Source: Alphaproteobacteria bacterium
Lineage (GTDB): Bacteria > Pseudomonadota > Alphaproteobacteria > UBA8366 > Aestuariispiraceae
Reading direction: 5' to 3'
Assembly (NCBI GenBank): GCA_024743195.1
Contig: JANSXE010000011.1
Span: 1-54,334 of the forward strand
Length of the DNA stretch: 54,334 nt
The translations under genes were made by a program, and so were the position numbers. Each line of letters opens with the position of its first letter. Positions within the stretch are counted from its first letter, which is position 1. Positions 26,801 to 34,028 of the stretch are shown here, one piece after another. The notes under the pieces were generated by a model. The model had not been told where the DNA came from. It worked only from the letters and a program-made list of their open reading frames with translations, and did no database searches.

Positions 26801-27051
26801 ACCGGGACCAGGGCGCCGGTCAGCATCAGCGCGATCTCGTGCGGCAGCAGCGCCGCGACGAGCCCCAGCCCGCCCATGGTCTGGAAGTACCAGGCGCACA
26901 GGGCGAGCCACCCGCCGCTGACGCCGGCGGCGATCCAGCCCGCGATGCGGCCGCGTCGGTCCGCGCGCAGGCGGGCGGCCTCCAACTCCTGCTCGGCGGC
27001 GTCGGCGCGCGGGCGGTCGGCGGAGGGCAGGCGGGTGACTTTCGCGGTCAT
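23854..27051 (-). CDS. Giant membrane-anchored coiled-coil protein (TipN-like architecture)
   Basis: 1065 residues. Two membrane helices lie near the N-terminus (about 36-56 and 73-94). An extremely long Ala/Glu/Gln-rich coiled coil follows, about 100-950, built of irregular repeats such as [21 protein letters not shown] compact, non-repetitive C-terminal domain spans about 955-1065 ([38 protein letters not shown]). Two N-terminal TM helices plus a huge coiled coil is the layout of the polarity landmark TipN of Caulobacter; homology was not tested, so this is inference. The antisense open frame here is a composition shadow. It is divergent from upp and convergent with two unknown genes. Confidence 0.85.
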   Translation of the reverse strand: MTAKVTRLPSADRPRADAAEQELEAARLRADRRGRIAGWIAAGVSGGWLALCAWYFQTMGGLGLVAALLPHEIALMLTGALVPVALVWLIALYIRREEDVRLHTEVLRRQLAQLAYPADQQEGRIASVADSLQRQTDALTQAGEIAAANLTDLAESLRAQIEALEGAGDATGARAKDLREELGHQVQRLEAMAERLERCQRRVEESAEETARLLDDAGERTLSRAQEVESALHAQAEDLVQASAKAADQADALGALFRTHSEALDAASAASAGKAERIAETLKRGAEGVSEAAEAADRRGQAIGERLRVETRRLTDALEAAYSERETALDRHLADSGARIERMTELLSDRTKQLNGSVEQTLDAFAARLSEALGEADRRAGMLGETLEDQTERHAGRLTDALDAHGQALDETLSRATAEVQEILDQLARQTQELDAASERAATQASVVRGAVARQTEDLTALAERMGRQTEALEAASGDNREALGKAAETAGAEIAKAAEALSAQADSLSDAGAASAKRADGLRAALARQTEALMQAAEAASAQANLMDRQIAERIAQIEAALGAGAGRVEGALDASLARGEEAAQGLRTHAEALRSAAEWSAERARSVGEALTRDGEALRGAAERAAASVDAVRQAMESGAGALREASEGADAQVARIRDQLKTEADAVGRLAGDLARQAEAIDAAVARQSQSLTEAAGAAAEGGRSLDETLMRRVEDLRGAADKVAERLAKAGGAFRNEQGALQSALETALSLIDQVGEKFAAQSEKVTTASVQAGMQIADNRDQLKTQATALAAAAEESETAMRLISDAFAAQIGEIEGQTGKAGERIEALIEMLRKQAGDAAAAGDLANQQLATVGKTLEERIATLERAAGLADGALASLSEGIEGRATRLTDAAEAARKTAETAGEDFEAQAERLTEAARAAAEQAKALSERELEARRNLFLKTARFIVEDLNSISIDLTRMLQGEASEADWKRYVKGDRGVFTRTLLRQRQGTAVRRIAEKVKEDPEARKYTSRYVEQFERLLAESEDADPEHMLHAAFTTADVGKLYILLNRALGREE

Positions 27052-27165
27052 CTCTATCCGGTCGCAGCGTTGCAGTCGGGCGGCGTTCCAAGTCAGCCGG
27101 CAATGCTAGACCGATTCAGGCCGGGACGCAGCCGCTTATCGCGGTGGGCGCGCGGCTTGGCGACG

Positions 27166-27194
27166 TTGTGAAGCGGCCGCGCCCGGGCTATGGT
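27166..27194 (+). promoter_or_regulatory. Candidate upp promoter
   Basis: TTGTGA (27166-27171) and TATGGT (27189-27194) are separated by exactly 17 bp, a good sigma-70-like arrangement about 120 bp before the upp start. Confidence 0.4.
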
Positions 27195-27226
27195 CGCCGC
27201 TTAGCGCGGAAGCAAGAAATGCGTCG

Positions 27227-27255
27227 GCGCGCCGGGCGACGTCCGCCCGGCGTGC
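27227..27255 (+). promoter_or_regulatory. Strong stem-loop in the upp leader
   Basis: CGCCGGGCG (27230-27238) pairs perfectly with CGCCCGGCG (27244-27252) around a 5-nt loop. A G-U pair and two further pairs extend the stem. It lies about 60 nt upstream of the upp ATG and has no U-tract. Its role is unknown; in such GC-rich DNA it may be chance. Confidence 0.35.
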
Positions 27256-27314
27256 GGCGCGTCTGCGCGCCGCCGCGCCGCCGCCTTGTCCATGACCAGA
27301 GGTCCCGCTCGCCC

Positions 27315-27965
27315 ATGTACAGCCACCCCGATTTCCCGAGCCTGCATGTCATCGACCACCCGCTGGTGCAGCACAAACTCACCTGGATGCGCCGCTCGGA
27401 TACGGCGACAGCCATGTTCCGCAGTCTGCTGCGCGAGATCGCCCTGCTGATGGGCTACGAGATCACCCGTCACGTGCCGATGACGACGGAGCGGATCGAG
27501 ACCCCGCTTGCGGCCATGGACGCGCCGGTGCTGGCCGGCCGCAAGCCGGCGATCGTGCCGATCCTGCGCGCCGGGCTCGGCATGGCCGACGGGCTGGTCG
27601 AACTGATGCCGTCGGCGCGGGTCGGGCATATCGGCCTCTATCGCGATCCGCAGACCAAACGGCCGACGGAGTATTACGTCAAGCTGCCGGAGCCGGGCGG
27701 ACGCCTCTTCATCCTGTGCGATCCGATGCTGGCGACCGGCCACTCCGCGGCCTACGCTGTGGACGTTCTGGTCAAGGCGGGCGTGGAGGAGCAGAACATC
27801 CGCTTCCTCTCGCTGGTCAGCGCGCCGGAAGGGGTGCGGGTCTTCGTCGACGCGCACCCGAACGTCGCGCTCTACACCGCGGCCCTGGACGATCGCCTTG
27901 ACGAGAACGCCTACATCGCCCCGGGTCTCGGCGACGCCGGCGACCGGCTGTTCGGCACCAAGTAG
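27315..27965 (+). CDS. upp: Uracil phosphoribosyltransferase
   Basis: 216 residues from ATG 27315; upstream in-frame codons encode an unlikely basic tail. Upp makes UMP from uracil and PRPP in pyrimidine salvage. The PRPP-binding loop is [20 protein letters not shown] (131-150). [14 protein letters not shown] and [20 protein letters not shown] are the family landmarks, and the C-terminal [16 protein letters not shown] holds the uracil-binding region. Length is normal. It stands alone; no uraA-like transporter is adjacent. Confidence 0.96.
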   Translation: MYSHPDFPSLHVIDHPLVQHKLTWMRRSDTATAMFRSLLREIALLMGYEITRHVPMTTERIETPLAAMDAPVLAGRKPAIVPILRAGLGMADGLVELMPSARVGHIGLYRDPQTKRPTEYYVKLPEPGGRLFILCDPMLATGHSAAYAVDVLVKAGVEEQNIRFLSLVSAPEGVRVFVDAHPNVALYTAALDDRLDENAYIAPGLGDAGDRLFGTK

Positions 27966-28045
27966 AGGCCTTAATCTGGGCCGACGGGCGCCCTATTCGG
28001 CGCGCAGGGTCGCCGGCGGCGGATCGAGGAGGAGGCTGCAGGACG

Positions 28046-28876
28046 GTGAGCGACGGGACGGCGGCCGACAGCGCGGTCGATGCGGTGCGGCGCACGCTGC
28101 TGCACCGGGTGGCCGGCGGCGCGGCGGCGCTTGCGGCGCTGGCGACCGGCCTCGCCCGATCGCCGCGCGCGCGGGCGGCGCCGGTCGAGCCGGGGCCGGT
28201 TTCGCTCACTCTGCGTGGCGGAACCCGCGTCCAGGCCGCCCTCGCCCTGCCGGCCGGCGCCGGGCCGGGCGCCGCTCTTCCGATGGTGTTGCTGATCCAC
28301 GAATGGTGGGGCCTCACCGATCCGATCCGGCGGCGCGCCGCCGACCTGGCCGGCCGTGGATACGCCGCGCTGGCGGTCGACCTGATGGGCGGGCGGATCG
28401 CAACGACGCCCGAGGCGGCGCGCGCCCAGATGGCCGCGGTCGATCCGGCGCGCGCGACCGAGACGCTGATCCGCTGGATGGCGTGGCTGCGGGCGCGGCC
28501 GGAGACGGGCGCGCGGCTCGCCACCCTCGGCTGGGGCTTCGGCGGCGGCTGGGCGCTGGCCGGATCGCTCGCCGCGCCGACGCAGGCGAGCGTGGTCTAT
28601 TACGGGCGCGTCAACCGGCCGGCGTCGGATTTCGTGCGGCTGCAGGGCCCGGTGCTCGGCCATTTCGCGGAGCGCGATCCCTTTCTGGAGCCCGCCATGG
28701 TCGACGCGTTCGTCGCCCGGATGGCGGCGGCCGGCCGGGCGCTCACCGTCTATTGGTACGACGCCGGGCACGCCTTCGCGAACCCGGCCGGCCCGACCTA
28801 TGACGCCGCGGACGCCGACCGGGCCTGGGAGCGCACGCTCTCCTTCCTGGCCCAGACCCTGAAGGCGGGAGACTGA
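28046..28876 (+). CDS. Dienelactone hydrolase-family protein lacking the catalytic nucleophile
   Basis: 276 residues from GTG 28046 (GCAGGA upstream). The N-terminus looks like a Tat signal (VRRTLLHRVAGGAAALAALA, cleavage near ARAAP). An alpha/beta-hydrolase of the DLH type follows, with LLIHEWWGLTDPIR (E86). The acid D211 (ERDPF) and histidine H242 (DAGHAF) are present. The nucleophile elbow, normally G-x-C/S-x-G, reads G-W-G-F-G, so position 164 is Gly (codon GGC at 28535-28537; TGC would be Cys). It may be inactive, be a non-enzymatic binding protein, or carry a sequence error. The DUF2937 gene follows after 5 bp. Confidence 0.85.
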   Translation: MSDGTAADSAVDAVRRTLLHRVAGGAAALAALATGLARSPRARAAPVEPGPVSLTLRGGTRVQAALALPAGAGPGAALPMVLLIHEWWGLTDPIRRRAADLAGRGYAALAVDLMGGRIATTPEAARAQMAAVDPARATETLIRWMAWLRARPETGARLATLGWGFGGGWALAGSLAAPTQASVVYYGRVNRPASDFVRLQGPVLGHFAERDPFLEPAMVDAFVARMAAAGRALTVYWYDAGHAFANPAGPTYDAADADRAWERTLSFLAQTLKAGD

Positions 28877-28881
28877 GCCGC

Positions 28882-29373
28882 ATGAAACGCTGGGCCCTTC
28901 TCGCCGTCGCCGTCATGGTCGCGATCGTCGCCTCGCAGTTCCCGGCCTATCGTCAGCAGTATCTGCAGCGGCTGGGCGGCGCCCTCGACGAGGTCGCGCG
29001 CCAGGTCGAGGCGCTCGACGCCCGGGCCGACGCGGCGGGGCTCGGCCGCTATCCCTATCTGCGCCGGCTGATGGACAATCCCGATCCGATCGTGGTGCAG
29101 GAGGGCGAGGCGCTGGTGGCGCTGGTGGGGCGCAAGACCCGGCTCGAGCAGGCGATCGCCGCCGTCGAGGCGGCGCCCGTTTATCTCCAGGCCGTTCAAG
29201 TGCTCTTCCATCTGGAGCGCGACGCGGCCGCAGCGAGCCTGCGGGCGTTCGAGCCGGCCCTGCCGCTCAGCGTCTCCGGCGGTTTCCACGCCTTCCTCGG
29301 CTTCTTTCTCGGATGGCTCTTGCCGCAGGGCGTTCGCCGGCTCTTCCCGCGCCGGGAAGTCGTCGACGGCTAG
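28882..29373 (+). CDS. DUF2937 family membrane protein
   Basis: 163 residues. One hydrophobic segment at the N-terminus (LLAVAVMVAIVASQFPAY) and one near the C-terminus (AFLGFFLGWLLPQGVRRLF) bracket a mostly helical, probably periplasmic middle with FPAYRQQYLQRLGGALDEV. This is the layout of the DUF2937 family, which has no known function. It begins 5 bp after the dienelactone hydrolase homologue and is likely co-transcribed. It overlaps the end of the convergent SAM hydrolase gene by 4 bp. Confidence 0.8.
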   Translation: MKRWALLAVAVMVAIVASQFPAYRQQYLQRLGGALDEVARQVEALDARADAAGLGRYPYLRRLMDNPDPIVVQEGEALVALVGRKTRLEQAIAAVEAAPVYLQAVQVLFHLERDAAAASLRAFEPALPLSVSGGFHAFLGFFLGWLLPQGVRRLFPRREVVDG

Positions 29374-30062
29374 CGCGGACTCGGGTCGCCGACGCTAAGG
29401 CCAAGCCGCTCGGCCGCGCTGCCCTGATTGACCGCGATCTCCGCCAGACCGCAGGAATTCTCGTACCAGAAGGCCTCGCCCGGCGCGGCGTCGGCGAAGG
29501 TGCGCTTGCGCGGCAGGGGAAGCGCGGCGCGGTCCGCCCGCAGCCCTGTCAGGCAGTTGCCGTAGCCGTCGATATGGACGATCTCCGCCAGATCCTCCGG
29601 CCAGTCGGCGCCGATCGGCGCGTCCGACAGCGGCCGGCTCTCCGGCCGCTCGCCGATGGCCCAGCGCGCCGCCGCGGGGGCGAAGAGGTCGCGGCCGTGG
29701 AAGCTGGCGCTCAGCCGCTCCGGGCGCCACAGCACCTCGCGCCAGTCGGCGCGGTCGGCGCGCCGGGCGGCGATGGCGAGCAGGCCGTTGTCCGGGCCGA
29801 TCAGCTTGCGGCCGTCGGCCTCCAGCATCACCGCGCGGCGCGCGCCGCCGACGCCGGGATCGACCACCGCGCAGACGGCGGCCCCCTCCGGCAGGTCGCG
29901 CAGCAGGGCGGCGAGCAGATAGGCCGCCGGCTTCGGCCGGAAGGCGGGCGCGTCATGCATCAGATCGATCAGCGGCAAGCCGGGCGCCGCGGCCGCCGCC
30001 GCCGCGCGCATCTGCCCGACATAGGGTCCCGCCCAGCCGAAATCCGTGAAGAAACAGAGCAT
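29370..30062 (-). CDS. SAM hydroxide adenosyltransferase (DUF62)
   Basis: 230 residues. The family splits S-adenosylmethionine with water or hydroxide into adenosine and methionine. Landmarks are FFTDFGWAGPYVGQM at the N-terminus (D7), VVDPGVGGARRAV, IGPDNGLLA and FHGRDLFAPAAARW, with a C-terminal beta-barrel part (VHIDGYGNCLTGL). The proposed Asp-Arg-His water-activating set can be placed in these motifs. It is shorter than some members (about 260-280 residues). It is alone on its strand here, about 210 bp after a small-protein gene. Confidence 0.88.
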   Translation of the reverse strand: MLCFFTDFGWAGPYVGQMRAAAAAAAPGLPLIDLMHDAPAFRPKPAAYLLAALLRDLPEGAAVCAVVDPGVGGARRAVMLEADGRKLIGPDNGLLAIAARRADRADWREVLWRPERLSASFHGRDLFAPAAARWAIGERPESRPLSDAPIGADWPEDLAEIVHIDGYGNCLTGLRADRAALPLPRKRTFADAAPGEAFWYENSCGLAEIAVNQGSAAERLGLSVGDPSPR

Positions 30063-30232
30063 GCGCCGCCCCCAAGGTTCCCGTGCGCCGCGCCGCGGGC
30101 GCCCTGTCGCGGGCGGCCTGCCGCGGGCGGCCCTGTTGCGGATGCTGCGGGCGATGATGCGCGGGCGGACGGGGCCTGTCCACCGGGCGGTCGCTCCACC
30201 CCCTCCCCCGGGCGGCGATGCGATAGCTATGC

Positions 30233-30265
30233 CCCCGGGCGCGCGCCCGGGGCGCCTGGGCGCCG
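30233..30265 (-). terminator. GC-rich perfect palindromes downstream of the small gene (possible terminator)
   Basis: A 20-bp perfect palindrome centred on GCGC occupies 30233-30252 (CCCCGGGCGC plus its complement). A GGCGCC-TG-GGCGCC palindrome follows immediately. They lie directly after the stop of the minus-strand gene ending at 30273. There is no U-tract, so factor-independent termination is unproven. Confidence 0.35.
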
Positions 30266-30272
30266 GCGCGGA

Positions 30273-30506
30273 TCAGCCGTGCTCGCGCAGCAATTCCTGC
30301 ACGCTGCGCCGCCCGTCGGCCTTGCGGTCGAGGCAGAGAACCCGGCGCCGAGCGTCCTGGTTCGACTCGCGCTCGACCCGGCACTGTTCGGCGGTCGCCT
30401 TGTAGAAGCTGTAGCGGACGGGGGCGAACTCGCCGTCGACCGGGCTGGTGAAGCCGATCAGCACCACCATGGTCAACATCTGCAACGTTTCGGCGGCCGC
30501 ATCCAT
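30273..30506 (-). CDS. Small protein with N-terminal hydrophobic segment, function unknown
   Basis: 77 residues from ATG 30506, chosen because GGAGGAGGCGCGCC lies immediately upstream. Residues about 8-22 are hydrophobic (MLTMVVLIGFTSPV), like a signal or short anchor. The rest is charged and contains two cysteines (EQCRVERE, VLCLDRKADG) that could pair if exported. No family recognised. Its promoter region carries two near-identical 15-bp palindromes, suggesting dedicated repression. The open frame extends 5' but lacks a ribosome-binding site there. Confidence 0.65.
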   Translation of the reverse strand: MDAAAETLQMLTMVVLIGFTSPVDGEFAPVRYSFYKATAEQCRVERESNQDARRRVLCLDRKADGRRSVQELLREHG

Positions 30507-30548
30507 GGCGCGCCTCCTCCTGAAAAGTGACCCTCCTATGACATTTTG

Positions 30549-30594
30549 GCGCACCTTGTGCGCATATCAAGCAAAAAAGACGCACCTGGTGCGC
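30549..30594 (-). promoter_or_regulatory. Paired 15-bp palindromic operators and promoter of the small gene
   Basis: GCGCACCTTGTGCGC (30549-30563) and ACGCACCTGGTGCGC (30580-30594) share the same half-site and are 31 bp apart, three helical turns. Read on the minus strand, TTGATA stands 17 bp before AAAATG. That puts the proximal palindrome exactly between candidate -35 and -10 elements. This layout suggests repression by a dimeric regulator. Confidence 0.6.
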
Positions 30595-30744
30595 TTTTCG
30601 AGAAAGTCCTGTCAGCGCAAGACCTTACCCCCGGCCCGGCTCGGCGAGGGCCCGCATCGCTGGAGCGCCGCGCACAGGCTCTTCCGCCGACTCGGCGTCA
30701 ACCGGAGGCGGCGCGGGGCGATGACAGTTTGTCAGGAGAAAAGA

Positions 30745-30820
30745 TGGTGCCGCCTGCGTGACTCGAACACGCGACCCCCGCATTACGAATGCGATGCTCT
30801 ACCAACTGAGCTAAGGCGGC
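30745..30820 (-). tRNA. tRNA-Thr (CGT anticodon)
   Basis: 76 nt including an encoded CCA end. The acceptor stem pairs GCCGCCT with AGGCGGC. The D-loop has AGCTCAGTTGGTAGAGC, and the anticodon loop is TTCGTAA with anticodon CGT (reads ACG, threonine). There is no extended variable loop, and the T-loop is GTTCGAGTC. It is a complete cloverleaf, lying between the small-protein gene and hemY. Confidence 0.95.
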
Positions 30821-30856
30821 GCCGGGGCCCGCGTCGCGGGCCCGAGGGCGGGGCGG

Positions 30857-30885
30857 AAAATAGGAGCCTGCGGCGCGATTTGCAA
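30857..30885 (-). promoter_or_regulatory. tRNA-Thr promoter
   Basis: On the minus strand TTGCAA (30880-30885) and TATTTT (30857-30862) are separated by exactly 17 bp, placing the transcription start about 30 nt before the mature tRNA. The leader contains a GC palindrome (30825-30843). Confidence 0.6.
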
Positions 30886-30902
30886 GCGGCCTGTGCCGCG
30901 CC

Positions 30903-32276
30903 TCAGGCGGCGGCGGGCTTGTCGGAGCGCGCGGGCGGCGCCGCCTCGGCCCCCGCCGCCTGCGGCGGCGCGTCCGGGGCGGCGTCCAGCGGGGCGAGCG
31001 CGCCGGCCGCGCGCTCGCCGTCCCGGCGCACGATCTCCTCGTCCTCCCGGTCCGCCGCGGGGTCGACGCCGTGGCCGGGCTCGTCCCCGGCGGCGCGGGC
31101 GAGCCAGGCCCGGGCCGCCTCCAGATCGCCGCGCTCCTCCTCTTCGAGCCGCGCCATCAGGCGGCAGATGCGCGGGGTCGGGCGTCCGCCCCCGCTCTCC
31201 CCAGCCCCGGCGAGCTCGAGATGGCGGCGCGCCTCGCCCCAGAGCTGCGCGTCGAGCGCGGCGAGCGCCAGCGCGGCGTGGCTTTCCGGGTGGTCCGGCT
31301 GCAGCTTGAGCAGCGCCTCGAACCGCTTCACCTGGCCGAGCGCCGTCGTCCCGGTCGGGGCGAGCTCGCGATAGACCTCGGCGAGCTGCGGATCGGCGGC
31401 GGCGGCCCAGGCCTGCTCCACCAGCTTCTCGGCCTTGCGGGTCCGGCCCTCCTCGCGCATCAGGGTGGCGGCGAGGCGCACCGCGTCGGCCGAAGCGGCG
31501 TCCGCCTTCATGGCCTGCTGCGCGGTCTTCAGCGCGCTGCGCGTCATGCCCTCGCGGCGTTGCTGGCGGGCCTGGTCGAGCAGCAGGCGCGCCCGGCGCC
31601 GGCCCGCCTCGTCGGCCGGCACCGCCTTCTCGCGCGCCGCGCGCTCAAGCGTGCGCAGCGCCTGCTCGTGCCGGCCCTGCTCGATCTGAAGCTCCAGCAA
31701 TTCGCGCAGCACCCAGGGCACGCCGGGGCGCAGCCGGTCCGCCTCCTCCGCCAGTTCCAGCGCACGAGCGCGGTCGCCGGATTTCAGCGCCTGCATCATC
31801 AGCCCCCGCACCCCCATGAAGGCGGCGGAAGGGTCGTCCAGCATGCTTTCGAAATAGCGCCGGGCGGCGTCGTCCTGACCGTTGAGCTGCGCCGATTGCG
31901 CCGAAAGCAGGCGGGTCAGCGCCGGGTCGTTCAACAGGGCCTCGGCTCGCTTGGCCTGGCGCGCGGCCTCGTTCCGGTCGCCGGCGGCGACGGCGACAAG
32001 CCCCTGCGTCAGCGCCTTGTAGCCGCGGGTCTGGCGGCTGCGCGCCCGATAGTCGCGATAGCGCGTCGGCAGACGCACCAGCCCGCGCCGGATGCGGTCC
32101 CCGAAGGCGAGCAGGACCGCAAGCAGCAATATCAGCGCCAGCAGCACGCCCGCCGGCATGTCGGCGCGCCAGCCGCGGAACTCGATCGACGCCGAGCCCG
32201 GATAGGCGGCGAAATAGGCGACGAGGGCGCCGACGATCCCGAGCTTGACGAGGAAGAGGAGCGCGCGTCCGGTCAT
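30903..32276 (-). CDS. hemY: HemY-type protein (TPR membrane protein of the heme operon)
   Basis: 457 residues. Two N-terminal membrane helices (about 7-25 and 42-60) are followed by TPR-like helical repeats (LVAVAAGDRNEAARQAKRAE, RRYFESMLDDPSAAF) and a disordered Pro/Ala tail (residues about 400-457). This is the HemY-N/TPR family found in proteobacterial heme operons; its role in tetrapyrrole synthesis is not well defined, and it is not the protoporphyrinogen oxidase also called HemY in Gram-positives. It begins 3 bp after the stop of the hemD-mitofilin gene, so it is co-transcribed. Confidence 0.88.
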   Translation of the reverse strand: MTGRALLFLVKLGIVGALVAYFAAYPGSASIEFRGWRADMPAGVLLALILLLAVLLAFGDRIRRGLVRLPTRYRDYRARSRQTRGYKALTQGLVAVAAGDRNEAARQAKRAEALLNDPALTRLLSAQSAQLNGQDDAARRYFESMLDDPSAAFMGVRGLMMQALKSGDRARALELAEEADRLRPGVPWVLRELLELQIEQGRHEQALRTLERAAREKAVPADEAGRRRARLLLDQARQQRREGMTRSALKTAQQAMKADAASADAVRLAATLMREEGRTRKAEKLVEQAWAAAADPQLAEVYRELAPTGTTALGQVKRFEALLKLQPDHPESHAALALAALDAQLWGEARRHLELAGAGESGGGRPTPRICRLMARLEEEERGDLEAARAWLARAAGDEPGHGVDPAADREDEEIVRRDGERAAGALAPLDAAPDAPPQAAGAEAAPPARSDKPAAA

Positions 32277-32279
32277 GGC

Positions 32280-34028
32280 TCAGCCCTCCGTTGCACCGGT
32301 CTCGCCGGCCCCGGCCGGCCCTCCGGCTCCGCCTCCGGCCGCGGGGGACAGCCGCGCCGTCGCGGCGTCCCGCAGATCGCTCAGCGCGGCTTCCGCGGCC
32401 AGCCGCCGCTCGGCGTCCTCGAGCCAGCGCGCGGCCTCGGCGCTGGCCTCGCGGATCTCGGACAGCGCGGCGACCGCACCGGCGAGGTCGCCGCGCGCGA
32501 GCGCCGCTTCGGCCCGGCTGACCGGCGGGCGCTCCGCGGCCTCGCCGGTCTGGCGCACGCTGACCAGCGCGCTGAGGCGCCCGATCGTCTCGCCCACCCA
32601 GTCGGCGTCCGGCGCGACGGCGGCGTGCATCGCCGTCGCGGAGGCCGCAAAGCGCCGCTGCAGGGCGGGCAGGGTCGCGACGCCGCGTTCGGCCGCCGGA
32701 CGCAGGCGCGCGACGGCGTCGGCAAGCGCCGGATCCTCCGGCGCCAGCGCCGCGACGCGATCCAACGGCGCGGCGAAGGGCCGGCCGGCGGCCAGCGCAT
32801 CCTGCACGGCGCCGACGGCGATCACCGTCGCCGCCTCCTCTGCGCCCTTCAGCGCCGGCGCGCGCGCGATCTCGGCGATGCGCGCGTCGTGGGTCTCGAC
32901 CCGGCTTTCCAAGGCGGCGGCGCGGTCGCGCAAGGCGGCGACGCTCTCCGCCTCGGCGCGGGAGTCCAAGGCGGATTCGAGCGCCGCCACGCGCGCCGTC
33001 AGCGTCTCGGTCGCCGCCCGCACCGCGTCCTGCGCCGCATCCTGCGCCGCATCCTGGGCCGCGTCCTGCACCGCGGCCTGAAGCGCGGCCGGATCGGGGG
33101 ACGCGGGCGCTCCGTCCGGCGCGACCGGGGCGGGCGCGCTTTGGACCGCCTCTTCAAGGCTCGCGAGCCGCGCGCGCAGATCCTCGATTGCGGCGGGATC
33201 CCCCGCCGCGGCGTCCGCGCGCGCGGCGGACAGCGCCTCGCCGACGCGCCCGGCCAGGGTCTCCACCCGGCCGCCCAGCGCCTCGACGTCGCGGGCGAGC
33301 GCCTCGATTTCGCCGGCGTCGACGCCCGGACCGGCCGCCGGGGCCGGCAGATACTGGCCAAGCAGCGGGTCGAGCGCCCGATCCGCCGCCGGCCGCCAAT
33401 AAGGCTCCAACGCCAGGCCGATCAGCGCGACCGCCGCCAGGAGAAAGGCCGCCCGGGCCGGGCCGGCTCCGGCGCGCGCGGGCTCGGACCGAGGCGGCGC
33501 GGCCGCCGCCGCCGGCTCGCTCGGTTCCGGGGCGGGGCGCTCAGGCTCGGCGGGCTCGGCGGTTTCCGTCTCCGGCTCGGGCCGCGAGTCCGGCTCCGCC
33601 TGCAAGTCCTCGGCTGTTTCCTCGCTCTCCGCGCCGGGTTCGGCCGCGGGCCCGTCGGTTGCCGGCCCCTCGGCGCCGTCGGGTTCCGGCGAGGCCTCCC
33701 CTGTGGGCCCGGTCAGGGTCGCCGCAAGGTCGATTCCGGCGGCGTCCGCGGCCGCGATCACGTCGCGCCAGCGGTTGTCGGGGATATGGTTGCGGGACTT
33801 CCAGCCCTGCACGGTCGAGACGGCGACGCCCAAGGTGGTCGCCATCGGACGGATGCCGCCGAAAGCGTCGATGACGGCCTCCGCGTCGGGAGTCGGGTGC
33901 TCCGCGACCGCCGCCGTTTCTTCAGCCGCCGTTTCTTCAGCCGTCGGTTCGGCGGCGGTCGGCTCGGCGGCGGTCGGCTTCGCGTCCGGGCTGTCCGTCG
34001 CCGCGTCAGGCTTGTTCGGCTCCGCCAT
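32280..34028 (-). CDS. Possible separate mitofilin-like product from an internal start
   Basis: In-frame ATG at 34028 (residue 280 of the fusion) is preceded on the minus strand by GAGGCCGAGGGGGAGCC at good spacing, giving a 582-residue protein MAEPNKPDAATDSP... It would contain only the carph-isopro domain, TM helix (about 192-209), coiled coil and C-terminal domain. This matches how the gene normally stands alone, so dual products or re-initiation are plausible. It is an alternative reading, not a second locus. Confidence 0.45.
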   Translation of the reverse strand: MAEPNKPDAATDSPDAKPTAAEPTAAEPTAEETAAEETAAVAEHPTPDAEAVIDAFGGIRPMATTLGVAVSTVQGWKSRNHIPDNRWRDVIAAADAAGIDLAATLTGPTGEASPEPDGAEGPATDGPAAEPGAESEETAEDLQAEPDSRPEPETETAEPAEPERPAPEPSEPAAAAAPPRSEPARAGAGPARAAFLLAAVALIGLALEPYWRPAADRALDPLLGQYLPAPAAGPGVDAGEIEALARDVEALGGRVETLAGRVGEALSAARADAAAGDPAAIEDLRARLASLEEAVQSAPAPVAPDGAPASPDPAALQAAVQDAAQDAAQDAAQDAVRAATETLTARVAALESALDSRAEAESVAALRDRAAALESRVETHDARIAEIARAPALKGAEEAATVIAVGAVQDALAAGRPFAAPLDRVAALAPEDPALADAVARLRPAAERGVATLPALQRRFAASATAMHAAVAPDADWVGETIGRLSALVSVRQTGEAAERPPVSRAEAALARGDLAGAVAALSEIREASAEAARWLEDAERRLAAEAALSDLRDAATARLSPAAGGGAGGPAGAGETGATEG

